NCBI GenBank assembly: GCA_023138975.1
Contig: JAGLON010000015.1
Span: forward strand, 79,102-143,101
Reading direction: 5' to 3'
DNA: 64,000 nt
DNA from: Candidatus Zixiibacteriota bacterium
Lineage (GTDB): Bacteria; Zixibacteria; MSB-5A5; GN15; JAAZOE01
A model generated the notes under the pieces. That model was not told where the DNA came from. It worked only from the letters and a program-made list of their open reading frames with translations, and ran no database searches. The stretch's first letter is position 1, and the number at the start of each line of letters is the position of its first letter. Positions 16,643-25,858 of the stretch are shown here, in pieces. Made by a program: the position numbers and the translations under genes.

Positions 16643-17840
16643 AGAAGCAATAAACGCGATCATCGAAACTGTTCCCTCTCCGATAGAAACCGAGGTGTCA
16701 ATTGAGGATGCCGCTGGATATGTCGCGTCGCGCGAAATAATCTCGGCTGTAGATGTAGTTAATTATAAAAACTCTGCGATGGATGGTTTTGCGGTTAAGT
16801 CTGATTGGTTTAGCAATTGCTCAAAAACTAATCCGGTTACATTCTCATATACTCATACTGTCTTTGCCGGTGATAGCCCCGGAAATATATTTCAAGAACA
16901 AACACCTGCCAAAATTATGACGGGTGCACCGGTGCCGGATGGATATGATTCGGTCGTTAAATTTGAGGATACTAAATATGATGATGTTTCCGTTACTTTT
17001 TTCAGACCGGTAAAATTGAATGCCAACGTCAGGTTTCCCGGGGAAGATATACAAAAAGGCCGGAAACTGTTTATGGCCGGACATCGATTCTCTAAACTGG
17101 ATATAGGAATTCTTGCCGGTATTGGCTTGCCAAAAGTACATGTCTTCCAGAAGCCGACTCTCAGGATTGCTACCACCGGTAATGAGATAGTTTCACCCGG
17201 TAAAAAACTTGGGTTTGGTCAGTTGTATAATTCAAACCTCTACACGTTAATGGCCTTCTTACGGCATTTATCACGGGAAACAAATACCTCTACACAAGTA
17301 AGCGATTCCACCCAAGCTCTTGAAGAACTATTTAAGGGGAATGAAGATGTTATCATTACTAGCGGGGGTGTATCAGCCGGGGAGAGAGATTTTGTAGTCA
17401 AGACAGCGGAAGCTCACGGGTGGGAAACGGTTTTTCATAAGATTAAAATAAAGCCCGGCAAACCGGTCTATTTTGCCCGAAGGGGAAGACAGCTCCTATT
17501 TGGCCTGCCCGGTAATCCTCTATCTATTGCCGTGACCTGTGCTATATTTGTTATACCGGCGTTAAGGAAGTTGATCGGGCGAGAAGATTATAATATCCAA
17601 ACCAATCCTGCTACTTTAGAGCCAGCCAATGTCAGAAAATCAGGACGTTATCTGATATGGCCCGGTAAGGTTGAAAAGAACAGTGAGGTCCCGGAAGTAT
17701 CGTTCTCGCATACAAAATCCTCGGCTTGCCTAACCGCATTAATGAACTCAGATGGATTGATTTTTCAACCCGCACTAAAAAATCCTCCTGATTCCGCTCT
17801 AAAAGTCCATTTCGCCTATTGGGATGATATCCTCAAGTAG
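16629..17840 (+). CDS. moeA: Molybdopterin molybdotransferase MoeA
   Basis: 403-residue enzyme that inserts molybdate into adenylylated molybdopterin. Visible blocks are YKNSAMDGFAVKS, AKIMTGAPVPDGYDSVVKFED, RIATTGNEIV and the MoCF signature ITSGGVSAGERDFV, then KPGKPVYFARRGRQLLFGLPGNP. It is the last gene of the Moco operon. Confidence 0.94.
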   Translation: MITYKEAINAIIETVPSPIETEVSIEDAAGYVASREIISAVDVVNYKNSAMDGFAVKSDWFSNCSKTNPVTFSYTHTVFAGDSPGNIFQEQTPAKIMTGAPVPDGYDSVVKFEDTKYDDVSVTFFRPVKLNANVRFPGEDIQKGRKLFMAGHRFSKLDIGILAGIGLPKVHVFQKPTLRIATTGNEIVSPGKKLGFGQLYNSNLYTLMAFLRHLSRETNTSTQVSDSTQALEELFKGNEDVIITSGGVSAGERDFVVKTAEAHGWETVFHKIKIKPGKPVYFARRGRQLLFGLPGNPLSIAVTCAIFVIPALRKLIGREDYNIQTNPATLEPANVRKSGRYLIWPGKVEKNSEVPEVSFSHTKSSACLTALMNSDGLIFQPALKNPPDSALKVHFAYWDDILK

Positions 17841-17953
17841 CATTGTGACAACTCCTGAAACGGTTTGGAGCCTCAGTTTAACTGTTTGTTCAGGCGAAGA
17901 TAAAAGCTCTTCACTTTAGTAGAGTATTATACCCCATTATTCTTCAAAAAAAA

Positions 17954-17982
17954 TTGCCATAATTCCTTTTTTATTGTATAAT
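17954..17982 (+). promoter_or_regulatory. Sigma-70-type promoter for the tetraheme cytochrome
   Basis: TTGCCA at 17954-17959 and TATAAT at 17977-17982 are spaced by exactly 17 bp. Transcription would start near 17989, giving a leader of about 37 bases to the ATG at 18026. Confidence 0.75.
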
Positions 17983-18025
17983 CAAACAGGAAATAAAACA
18001 AATAACCAGTTTGAGGGCTTTTGTG

Positions 18026-18562
18026 ATGTTGAAAAAACTATCCTTCCTAACAATGCTATTGGCTGCCGTTTTTATGTTTGCTAACGTGGCCATATCAGGG
18101 GACGAAGTTAAGACCAAATCCGGGGATGATGTTAAGGCTAAGCATGCATTTGTTGGTGCCAAAAAATGTAAAATTTGCCATAAAAAGAGTGGTATCCATG
18201 CTTCCTGGTTAGAGACCAAACATGCCAAGGCATGGGATATGCTTTCTGACGAACAGAAAAAGAAAGAAGACTGTGTTAAATGTCACTCTACCGGAACCAC
18301 CGCCAAGGGTGTTTTCTTGGAAGGTGTTCAGTGCGAAGCCTGTCACGGTGCCGGAGCTGATTATAAGAAAAAGAGCATTATGCAGGATCGTGAAAAAGCA
18401 GTTGCCGCTGGTCTTATAATGCCAGAAGCAAAGGATTGCCTTGTCTGCCATGAAAATGTTCCTGAAGAATTCCGCGCCAAGGAAAAATTTGACTATGAGA
18501 AAATGAAAGGCACGGGTATTCATGTAATACCGTCAAAGACCGAGAAGACTGAAAAGAAGTAA
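18026..18562 (+). CDS. Exported tetraheme cytochrome c (c554-like)
   Basis: 178-residue periplasmic cytochrome. A signal peptide (LSFLTMLLAAVFMFANVAIS) is followed by four heme sites, CKICH, CVKCH, CEACH and CLVCH, and a Lys-rich mature chain. The block FVGAKKCKICHKKSG is typical of cytochrome-c554-like families. The ATG at 18026 is preferred because GAGG lies 9 bases before it; a TTG at 18011 is in frame but has no site. It has its own promoter and terminator and could shuttle electrons between the bc-type complex and Nap, but that is only inference from proximity. Confidence 0.85.
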   Translation: MLKKLSFLTMLLAAVFMFANVAISGDEVKTKSGDDVKAKHAFVGAKKCKICHKKSGIHASWLETKHAKAWDMLSDEQKKKEDCVKCHSTGTTAKGVFLEGVQCEACHGAGADYKKKSIMQDREKAVAAGLIMPEAKDCLVCHENVPEEFRAKEKFDYEKMKGTGIHVIPSKTEKTEKK

Positions 18563-18583
18563 GACCAAGTAAATATATTTCTG

Positions 18584-18612
18584 AAAAGGCTCCCTAATAG
18601 GAGCCTTTTTTT
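18584..18612 (+). terminator. Terminator of the tetraheme cytochrome gene
   Basis: AAAAGGCTCC pairs perfectly with GGAGCCTTTT across a 6-base loop and ends in seven T. It lies 21 bp after the stop codon. Confidence 0.9.
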
Positions 18613-18676
18613 GTAATACTATGCCACTATTGCCAAGTATTACCTGTTCCCATGGATTATTAAGTCAAATCCCTTT

Positions 18677-18719
18677 GCGGGCTGGGAGAACCTCATGAGG
18701 CCTTTGGTCCAGCCCCTAC
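18677..18719 (-). repeat. REP-like palindrome with expanded loop, upstream of RAYT copy 1
   Basis: On the minus strand this begins GTAG, then arm GGGCTGG, a 23-base loop and arm CCAGCCC. The loop contains the dispersed motif GACCAAAGGCCTCATGAGG found at four other sites. It sits 78 bp before the RAYT1 start, in the same relative orientation as the shorter REPs before RAYT2 and RAYT3. Confidence 0.75.
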
Positions 18720-18796
18720 AGCCACAGCCTTTATAATTAAGTCTAAAAATGTAAATATGTGAATTACTCATGACTAATCTCTGTCTATTTTGAAGA

Positions 18797-19303
18797 ATGA
18801 GATTTCCTCAAAGAAAGAGAATCAGACTTCAGGGATATGATTATTCTCGTGAGGGAGCCTATTTTATTACTCTTTGCACACACACAAGTATTTCGTTGTT
18901 TGGAAAAGTTAGAAATGAAAAAGTAGAATTAAATAAAAACGGAATAATTGTACGAAATAGCTGGTTTGAAATTAAATCTCTTTATCCGTCAATTCAATTT
19001 GATGAATTCGTCTTAATGCCCAATCATTTCCATGCAATCCTATTTCTTGTAGGGGCCGGGTCTCCCGGCCCGGAAGATTCAAAGGCAAACTCAACAGTAA
19101 GCTCAGTCATCGCCCATTTCAAATATCTAACAACAAGGAAAATAAATAGTTTTCACAATGTGCCCGGCGTAAAGAGATGGCAAAGGAGTTTCTATGAGAG
19201 AGTAATCCGCAATGAAGAGGAACTTCTGAAAGCACGAGAATACATCCAGCACAATCCATTGAAATGGTCGATTGATAACAGTCCTACTACATTTGACAAT
19301 TAA
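18797..19303 (+). CDS. REP-associated tyrosine transposase (RAYT copy 1)
   Basis: 168-residue Y1 HUH single-strand transposase of the TnpA-REP type. The HUH motif is His77-Phe-His79 in MPNHFHA, and the C-terminal block YERVIRNEEELLKAREYI supplies the candidate catalytic Tyr133. Codons 85-94 are themselves a 28-nt REP palindrome (19049-19076). The length matches the family and the frame is intact, so it may be active. It is the left member of an inverted duplication with the RAYT at 29170-29670. Family members nick GTAG-headed REP hairpins. Confidence 0.88.
   Translation: MRFPQRKRIRLQGYDYSREGAYFITLCTHTSISLFGKVRNEKVELNKNGIIVRNSWFEIKSLYPSIQFDEFVLMPNHFHAILFLVGAGSPGPEDSKANSTVSSVIAHFKYLTTRKINSFHNVPGVKRWQRSFYERVIRNEEELLKAREYIQHNPLKWSIDNSPTTFDN
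19049..19076 (+). repeat. REP palindrome inside the RAYT1 reading frame
   Basis: 28 nt made of GTAG, arm GGGCCGGG, loop TCT, arm CCCGGCCC and tail GGAAG. It encodes V-G-A-G-S-P-G-P-E within the transposase and matches the intergenic REPs in length and layout. Confidence 0.85.
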
Positions 19304-19349
19304 AATGCAAAAACCTATATTGTATTCAAGTTACCCTTGGGAGGGAGTT

Positions 19350-20393
19350 ATGCGAAGATTATCTTTTATCATAATCATATTACTAATTACGCTTATCTGT
19401 TCAACAGCAGCATATGCCAAGTATCCGCCCCCGGAGGAATTGCCGTACAGCGATGATCCGGTGCTGTTAAAACCGTGTGTGCCGGATTTCCCAAAATTCC
19501 TTGATTCAGGAGATCTACCAGTTTCTGTGACGATTCAGACTTACATCTCCAAAAAGGGAAAAGTCAAAGCCGCCCGAGTTGTGAACGGTCCGCTAAATAA
19601 GCCAAAGCTCGAAAAACTGTGTATAAAATCAACCAAGAAGATAAAATTTTATCCGGCGAGATTATTATTCGAACCGGTACCGGTATGGTCTGAATACAGA
19701 TTGACTTTTAACAGTGATAAAACAATAAGCGCTGGTGATTTTACAACGATATCAGCAATCATTAATCAAGATACCACAAAGATAGGTGAACGGTCTCAAT
19801 CTGTGCTTCCCGATGCAATGCCGGTATTAAAAAAACCATTCTCTCTTGTCTATCCGGAAGATGCTTATCGCAATAATATTAACGGAGAAGTAATTCTGGA
19901 TATCTTTGTTGATCACAAAGGAAAAATTCGAGCTATAGATAACATGAAATGTGACAATCCCGGAAATGGGTTTGAAGATGCTGTCACACAGGCAGCTTTC
20001 AAGAGCTTACATAAACCAGCCCGATATAACGGAAAACCAGTAGCGTGTTGGGTACCCACTAAAGTAATATTCAAAGATAGGCAAAGACCATTCGTTGCCC
20101 CACGTTATGATAACTGTCCTTTTGATTCTCAACCGGAAATATACAGAGATGTGGCACCCGTTTATCCAGTTAAAGCGCAACATATTAGAAAGACGGGCTA
20201 TGTTATTATCAAGGCGTATGTCAATTACTTGGGTAAGGTATCGAATGCACATGCTATTAAATGTTCAAACCCTGGTTTTGGATTCGAACAGGCGGCTATC
20301 AATGCGGCTAATAGATGCAGATATAAACCGGCTAAAAAAGATGGTGTTCCGGCCGGTTGCTGGATATCCTATAGGGTGAATTTTGAATTTTGA
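19350..20393 (+). CDS. Exported protein with three TonB-C-like domains (copy 1)
   Basis: 347-residue protein starting MRRLSFIII with a signal peptide ending near STAAYA. Three TonB C-terminal-like units follow. The first (about 30-125) is divergent. The second contains YPEDAYRNNINGEVILDIFV and NPGNGFEDAVTQAAF. The third contains YPVKAQHIRKTGYVIIKAYV and NPGFGFEQAAINAA, ending in CWISYRVNF. There is no N-terminal TonB membrane anchor that would couple to ExbBD. The ATG at 19350 follows GGGAGGG; an upstream in-frame TTG at 19317 and ATG at 19305 lie in RAYT-flanking DNA. The function is unknown; a periplasmic accessory of TonB systems or a peptidoglycan binder are guesses. Confidence 0.75.
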   Translation: MRRLSFIIIILLITLICSTAAYAKYPPPEELPYSDDPVLLKPCVPDFPKFLDSGDLPVSVTIQTYISKKGKVKAARVVNGPLNKPKLEKLCIKSTKKIKFYPARLLFEPVPVWSEYRLTFNSDKTISAGDFTTISAIINQDTTKIGERSQSVLPDAMPVLKKPFSLVYPEDAYRNNINGEVILDIFVDHKGKIRAIDNMKCDNPGNGFEDAVTQAAFKSLHKPARYNGKPVACWVPTKVIFKDRQRPFVAPRYDNCPFDSQPEIYRDVAPVYPVKAQHIRKTGYVIIKAYVNYLGKVSNAHAIKCSNPGFGFEQAAINAANRCRYKPAKKDGVPAGCWISYRVNFEF

Positions 20394-20498
20394 GTACACC
20401 GTGGGTGAAATTAAATAGAGATCAGCTAGGGTAATACCGAGACGTTGGAAAAATAGGCAATACAAAATTCTTGAATCTCTCCAAAGAAGCTCGGCGGA

Positions 20499-20521
20499 GA
20501 ACCTCATGAGGCTTTAGTCCA
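20499..20521 (-). repeat. Dispersed motif (CCTCATGAGG family), copy 2
   Basis: Carries GAACCTCATGAGGCTTTAGTCCA on the plus strand, closely matching the loop of the element at 18677. Partly complementary flanks (GGCGGA and TCCACC) suggest a hairpin. Confidence 0.6.
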
Positions 20522-20576
20522 CCCGAATCACAAGAATGATTCGGGATGGGGCACCTATTTCGGAGGGAGCTTTGAA

Positions 20577-21233
20577 ATGCGCTTTACTATCTTCATTCTG
20601 TTTGCAATATCCATTTCACAAATATTCTTTGTCGGTGACTCATTGGGCTCAGACGAATCAGAATTGGCGCAAGTAGCTGATTTGAGAGCATCAGTATTTA
20701 AAGATGGAGACTCTGACTTTACTGCTACGTTCAGCATATGCTCCTATAAATTTAACAAGAACCGGAAATTTCTCTCACCGGTGTTCTCTATGGTATCGAT
20801 CGTGCAATACAATGAGGAAGGAGCTCGTTATAGTTTTAAAGGTATTATGCAATTCGTATCTCTAGGGTTGACCGCAGCAGCCAATGAGCTTGTTTTAGGC
20901 GGCCATGGAGATGCCTTTACATCAGATGCCCGTTATTTGTTTTTCCTACCGTATTCAAGCCATCATATAGATCTGTCCGAGGATATGATGCTCACCCTGG
21001 GGGTCGATTCGGATTATCTCTTTTATCGTCACAAGACAGGAGACCGTGGGATTTTATATTCTCCGTATATTGGGTTAACATATACGAGTATGAGTAAGTA
21101 TTCGACGGTCAAAGCCAGCGGCTTTACTCTTTATTTCGGACATCAGAGATTTCTCAATTTCGATGGTAGCGACAAAAACTTGGGAGTCGTCATCGGAATC
21201 TCCTTGTTTGGTGATGGTTCGTTATTGCATTGA
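20577..21233 (+). CDS. Exported protein of unknown function, probable outer-membrane barrel
   Basis: 218 residues with a signal peptide (residues 1-23, ending GDSLG). The mature chain is rich in alternating aromatic and glycine stretches such as YLFFLPYSS, ILYSPYIGLTYTSM and GFTLYFGHQRF, which suggest beta strands. I recognise no family. The ATG follows GGAGGG at 20563-20568. It sits alone between two repeat-bearing spacers. Confidence 0.6.
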   Translation: MRFTIFILFAISISQIFFVGDSLGSDESELAQVADLRASVFKDGDSDFTATFSICSYKFNKNRKFLSPVFSMVSIVQYNEEGARYSFKGIMQFVSLGLTAAANELVLGGHGDAFTSDARYLFFLPYSSHHIDLSEDMMLTLGVDSDYLFYRHKTGDRGILYSPYIGLTYTSMSKYSTVKASGFTLYFGHQRFLNFDGSDKNLGVVIGISLFGDGSLLH

Positions 21234-21269
21234 TGTTTCAACCAGCCGAAAATGTAAACCCTTCCTGAC

Positions 21270-21312
21270 AAGGCAGATTGCCACACTCGTCTTGCGGGCT
21301 CACAGCAATGAC
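21270..21312 (-). repeat. GTCATTGC-type interspersed palindrome
   Basis: On the minus strand it reads GTCATTGCTGTGAGCC...GAGTGTGGCAATCTGCC. This form (GTCATTGCGAG...GCAATCT) is a palindromic intergenic repeat seen in many unrelated bacterial genomes. It lies in the short spacer before the SDR gene. Confidence 0.5.
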
Positions 21313-21397
21313 ATTTGATTAAATTGGATTGACTTAATGCATAACCCAGCATAGATTATCAATTACTCAATTGGTTTCTTAAAAAGGAATTAGATCT

Positions 21398-22165
21398 ATG
21401 CTGAAAGATAAAATCGTTTTTATAACCGGGGCCTCGTCAGGAATCGGTGAAGCCTGCGCCAAAGTTATGGCTCGCGAAGGAGCCAAACTAATCCTCTGCG
21501 CCCGCAGAATAGATAAAATTAACGCCTTATCTAAAGAACTGAAAAAGGAATTCGGTACAGCAAGTTTTTGTTTTGCGCTCGATGTTAGAAATCAACCTGA
21601 TGTCGCCAAAGCGGTCGAGTCGTTACCTGCCGAGTGGCGAGCGATAGATATTCTAATTAACAACGCCGGCCTGAGCCGGGGACTGGCCAAGCTCCACGAG
21701 GCTGACCTGAACGATTGGGAAGAGATGATCGACACCAATGTTAAGGGGCTATTATATGTATCCCGCGCGATCCTACCTGGAATGGTCAAACGTAAATCAG
21801 GCCATGTCGTCAACATCGGTTCGGTGGCAGGTCATCAATTATATCCCGGTGGAAACGTTTATTGCGCCACCAAACATGCTGTTGATGCTATTACACAGGG
21901 AATGCAGATTGATTTAGTGGATACACCGATTCGAGTCAGTACCGTCGATCCGGGGATGGTTGACACCGAGTTCTCAACTGTCCGTTTTCATGGCGATGAG
22001 GAAAAAGCCAAAACGGTATATACCGGGCTGACTCCACTGGCTGGTGAGGACATTGCTGAGACGGTTTTGTTTTGTGTTACTCGTCCGCCGCATGTTAATA
22101 TCCATCAAGTACATATAATGCCGAAAGCACAAGCGGCCGCAACCATATCTCATCGGAAAAGATAA
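21398..22165 (+). CDS. Short-chain dehydrogenase/reductase, YdfG-like
   Basis: 255-residue classical SDR. Visible features are the cofactor motif TGASSGIGEACA (residues 10-21), the structural NNAG, a catalytic Ser in NIGSVAGH and the YCATK pair of the YxxxK motif. The block DPGMVDTEFSTVRF resembles YdfG-type 3-hydroxy acid or serine dehydrogenases. It is monocistronic and followed by a terminator. The substrate is not certain. Confidence 0.85.
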   Translation: MLKDKIVFITGASSGIGEACAKVMAREGAKLILCARRIDKINALSKELKKEFGTASFCFALDVRNQPDVAKAVESLPAEWRAIDILINNAGLSRGLAKLHEADLNDWEEMIDTNVKGLLYVSRAILPGMVKRKSGHVVNIGSVAGHQLYPGGNVYCATKHAVDAITQGMQIDLVDTPIRVSTVDPGMVDTEFSTVRFHGDEEKAKTVYTGLTPLAGEDIAETVLFCVTRPPHVNIHQVHIMPKAQAAATISHRKR

Positions 22166-22182
22166 AACTTGATAAAAATAAG

Positions 22183-22213
22183 AAAAGGGCGGGAGTGAGA
22201 GTCCGCCCTTTTT
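22183..22213 (+). terminator. Terminator of the SDR gene
   Basis: AAAAGGGCGG pairs with CCGCCCTTTT around a 10-base loop and continues in T (five in total). Confidence 0.85.
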
Positions 22214-22640
22214 GTATCAGGACCTGGTCTGTTAAGATTGTAAAACCTGATTCCGACAAACTGGCTCAACAGACACCTCGTCCGCACTTCCCCGCGAGCC
22301 CCCTCATCTCAGGGCTTTTTTACCTCCTGCGGAAAAATGGCTTATCGGCCTTATCAAAATAGTCGCCGCCACCTCTGACAAGTTTCTTGCCGATATCAGG
22401 GCGACACTGCCAGACCAGCCCTGTGTGTAGCTCAAAGTTGATTTGCAAGATGATATTTTTTTATAGATTACCTAGCCTATAATACAATACGAAAGAACTC
22501 TCCGTTTTCTTGGGAAATAATTTTCAGCCAATCAGGCCTGAAAATACTGAAAAATATTCACCCAGCTACCGGTGTAAATAAGTCTTTACTTACTGCCCGA
22601 AAAGGGATAAATTATGAGGCTATATTGAAAGGTTTTGACT
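22214..22640. other. Gene-free stretch upstream of ileS
   Basis: 427 bp without a convincing ORF. A TATAAT lies at 22478-22483 with no good -35 at the right distance. I looked for a T-box (specifier hairpin, antiterminator bulge TGGN) and saw none that convinces. GGTCTG near 22224 and CAGACC near 22411 are complementary, but far apart. Confidence 0.4.
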
Positions 22641-25600
22641 ATGAAATTTGATCAACTAAAAGATGGATTCTCCTGGACCGTCGCTGAAGAAAAAGTTCTG
22701 GAAAACTGGGAGAAAAACCGCATATTTGAGAAATCGATTGAGCGGGCCGAAGGCAAAAAACCGTTTATATTCTTTGAGGGACCTCCGACGGCCAATGGCA
22801 AGCCCGGTATCCATCATGTTATTAGCCGTACAATAAAAGACCTTATGTGTCGCTATAAAACAATGCAGGGCTTCAAGGTAGATCGTAAAGGCGGCTGGGA
22901 TACACACGGTTTACCGGTTGAGGTCGAGGTTGAGAAACGGCTTAAACTGAAAAACAAGCAGGATATTAAAGAATACGGTGTAGCCGAGTTTAATAAACGG
23001 TGCAAAGAGTCTGTTTTTACCTATAAAAAAGAGTGGGACCAAATCACTCGCCGGATCGGCTACTGGTTAGATCTGGATAAAGCCTATATTACTCTTGAAA
23101 ACTACTATATAGAATCAGTCTGGCATATTCTGGAGAACTTCTTCAATCGCGATCTTATTTACGAAGGACATAAAACGATACCATTTTGTCCTCGTTGTGA
23201 GACCGGATTGTCGTCTCACGAAGTATCTCAGGCATATAGTGACGTCTCCGATCCCTCTGTTTATGTCAAGATGAAATCCTTAGATGGTGACTATTCCTAT
23301 TTGGTATGGACGACTACTCCCTGGACGCTACCCTCAAACGCCGCGATTTGTTTCCACCCCGACGAGACGTATGTCCGCGTAAAGCATCAGGACGAAGAAC
23401 TGGTGATGGCTGCGGCTTTGTGTGAAAAAGTACTCGGCGAAGAGTATGAAGTGTTGGAGAAGTATAAAGGCTCAGATTTTGCCGGCAAAAAATATCAGTC
23501 GCTATTCGATACCTTTGCGTCTGAAACGGATAAGGCGTTTTATGCGCTTAATGCCGACTTTGTAACGATGGAAGACGGTACCGGAATCGTGCATATTGCT
23601 CCCGGATTTGGAGCTGACGACTATGCCATCGGCAAGCAAAACGGCCTTCCGCTCTTGCAGGCAATTCATGAAAACGGCCATTTCAAAGAAGACACCGGAT
23701 GGTTGGCCGGAAAATATATCAAAGATGCCGATCCTGAGATTATCAAAGACCTCAAAAAACGGGGACTTTTATATAAATCTGAAAAGTACACTCACAGCTA
23801 CCCGTTTTGCTGGAGATGCGATTCACCGTTAATCTATATCGCTCGCAAGTCGTGGTATATCAAGACGACTCAGTTCAAAGATAAAATGCTTGAGAACAAC
23901 AAGAAGATTAACTGGTATCCTCCGGAAATCGGTTCGGGTCGTTTTGGTGAATGGCTGGAAAACAATATCGACTGGTCGCTTTCCCGCGAACGGTTCTGGG
24001 GCACCCCGCTCCCGATTTGGATTTGCGGTGAGTGCGGTGAGAAAAAAGCTATCGGTTCGGTGGCGCAACTAAAAGAACTCGGTGATAATGTTCCCGACGA
24101 AATGGATTTGCATAAACCGTATATCGACGACATCAAGCTGAAATGCCCTTCCTGTTCAGGTAAGATGGAGCGGGTTCCGGAAGTTATCGACGTTTGGTTT
24201 GATTCCGGCGCGATGCCGTTTGCGCAATGGCATTACCCCTTTGAGAACAAAGAAAAGTTTGACACCGAGCTGTATCCCGCCGCCTTTATTTCCGAAGCGG
24301 TCGATCAGACCCGGGGATGGTTTTATTCCTTGCTGGCGATTTCGACGATATTTTACGACAAACCATGCTTCGAAAACTGCATTGTTATCGAGTTTATCGT
24401 TGATAAAGACGGAAAGAAAATGTCGAAACATGTCGGCAATGTCGTTAGTCCGTTTGAGATGGTAGATAAATTCGGCGCTGACTCTGTACGCTGGTATATG
24501 ATTTCGACTTCGCATCCGTGGATTTCATTGAAATTTGATGCTGACGGTGTTTCTATTACCCGGAGAAAATTCTTTGATACGCTCAAGAACTGCTATGCCT
24601 TCTGGGCCTTATATGCCAATATTGATGATGTCGCCGATAATGCTGCCAAGGAGAATATCCCGGTTGGCGATTACCTGCGTCAACGCAAAGGAGATGAAAA
24701 GCTTATCGACCGTTGGGTTTGGTCAAAATACAATACGGTTGCAAAACAGGTCACCGAAGCGTTTGATAATTACAACGTAACCCGGGCCACTCGTCTGATT
24801 CAGGAGTTTGTGATTGACGATCTGTCTAACTGGTATATCCGCCTCAATCGCTCCCGTTTTTATGGCTCAGGAGACGATCCGGATAAATTCACCGTTTACT
24901 CACTGCTCTATGATATCCTAAAAGGAGTCTGCGGTCTTATGGCTCCGGTCGCACCATTTTTCTCTGATTATATTTACAGTCAACTGGCTGGCGTAAAGAC
25001 CGAATCTGATACCGAGTCGGTGCATCTGACTAATTATCCGGTTGGTGATGATTCTGTAATCGATGAAACGCTTGAAAATGAAATGGCCTTTGTGAAAAAG
25101 GTTGTTTCGCTGGCTCTGGCAGCTAGAAAACGCAAAAATCTTAAAGTTCGTCAGCCTCTGCCGAGAATAATCGTTAGCGCCGATAATGGGGTAACTCCAT
25201 CAGAAAATGTCAGTGAGATTATCCTCCAGGAGCTGAACATTAAAAACCTTGAGTTTGCTAAAGATGCCAGCCGTTATATCAGCTTCTCGGCCAAGCCGAA
25301 TTTTGCCAAACTGGGGCCGAAATTCGGTAAAGGCGTCAAACAGGCGGCTTCGATAATAACTTCTCTGGCGTCTGAAGAGGTAGAAAAATTTAGTCAAACC
25401 GAAAAAATTAAAATAGATTTTGACGGTAATATCGTAGAACTTACGACTGAAGAAATTGAAATCATCCGTAGTGAGCAAGATGGATTCGCCGTTGAGGCCG
25501 ACGGACCGTTTACAGTAGTACTGGATACTACTTTGAGCGATGAGCTTATCAAGGAAGGATTTGCCCGGGAACTGGTAAATAAGATCCAGAATAAGCGGAA

Positions 25601-25838
25601 ATCGTCAGATTTCGAAGTGACCGACCGGATAATAATTAAAATGTTTGCAGATAATCCGGTCGCGGATGCCGTAAACACTTTTGGTGAGTACATCAGTTCA
25701 GAAACTCTGGCGGAGCCGTTTACTCCTCAAACTCTGGACGGTAACGGCGAAGCTGAAACCTTGTTGGCTGACGGTACGGTTGAAGAGCTAAAGGTTAACG
25801 GTGAGAAGACTCTGATAGGAATTGAAAGAGTTAAATAA
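22641..25838 (+). CDS. ileS: Isoleucyl-tRNA synthetase, class-2 (eukaryote-like) type
   Basis: 1065-residue class I synthetase. The HIGH-equivalent is GKPGIHHV near residue 55 and the KMSKS loop is DGKKMSKHVGNVV. The editing domain has WTTTPWTLPSN. The length and the block DWSLSRERFWGTPLPIW indicate the type-2 form, which in known cases tolerates mupirocin; this is family knowledge, not shown here. ATG 22641 is chosen because GAAAGG lies 8 bases upstream; a TTG at 22635 is too close to it. dksA-like and lspA genes follow closely and may be co-transcribed. Confidence 0.95.
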   Translation: MKFDQLKDGFSWTVAEEKVLENWEKNRIFEKSIERAEGKKPFIFFEGPPTANGKPGIHHVISRTIKDLMCRYKTMQGFKVDRKGGWDTHGLPVEVEVEKRLKLKNKQDIKEYGVAEFNKRCKESVFTYKKEWDQITRRIGYWLDLDKAYITLENYYIESVWHILENFFNRDLIYEGHKTIPFCPRCETGLSSHEVSQAYSDVSDPSVYVKMKSLDGDYSYLVWTTTPWTLPSNAAICFHPDETYVRVKHQDEELVMAAALCEKVLGEEYEVLEKYKGSDFAGKKYQSLFDTFASETDKAFYALNADFVTMEDGTGIVHIAPGFGADDYAIGKQNGLPLLQAIHENGHFKEDTGWLAGKYIKDADPEIIKDLKKRGLLYKSEKYTHSYPFCWRCDSPLIYIARKSWYIKTTQFKDKMLENNKKINWYPPEIGSGRFGEWLENNIDWSLSRERFWGTPLPIWICGECGEKKAIGSVAQLKELGDNVPDEMDLHKPYIDDIKLKCPSCSGKMERVPEVIDVWFDSGAMPFAQWHYPFENKEKFDTELYPAAFISEAVDQTRGWFYSLLAISTIFYDKPCFENCIVIEFIVDKDGKKMSKHVGNVVSPFEMVDKFGADSVRWYMISTSHPWISLKFDADGVSITRRKFFDTLKNCYAFWALYANIDDVADNAAKENIPVGDYLRQRKGDEKLIDRWVWSKYNTVAKQVTEAFDNYNVTRATRLIQEFVIDDLSNWYIRLNRSRFYGSGDDPDKFTVYSLLYDILKGVCGLMAPVAPFFSDYIYSQLAGVKTESDTESVHLTNYPVGDDSVIDETLENEMAFVKKVVSLALAARKRKNLKVRQPLPRIIVSADNGVTPSENVSEIILQELNIKNLEFAKDASRYISFSAKPNFAKLGPKFGKGVKQAASIITSLASEEVEKFSQTEKIKIDFDGNIVELTTEEIEIIRSEQDGFAVEADGPFTVVLDTTLSDELIKEGFARELVNKIQNKRKSSDFEVTDRIIIKMFADNPVADAVNTFGEYISSETLAEPFTPQTLDGNGEAETLLADGTVEELKVNGEKTLIGIERVK

Positions 25839-25858
25839 ATAATGTCAGGAGGTGCGCT

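Larger units (their letters stand above)
18717..20393 (+). repeat. Left arm of a RAYT-TonB-C inverted duplication
   Basis: The segment from the RAYT1 leader through the TonB-C gene matches the reverse complement of about 28034-29748. It includes the leader motif AATGTAAATATGTGA and the 46-bp spacer with CAAGTTACCCTTGGGAGGG. Similarity is highest in the RAYT, the spacer and the first third of the TonB-C gene; the middle of the latter has diverged. Confidence 0.8.

Noticed and set aside
22214..22640. T-box leader before ileS
   Set aside because: No specifier loop, T-box sequence or antiterminator could be drawn.
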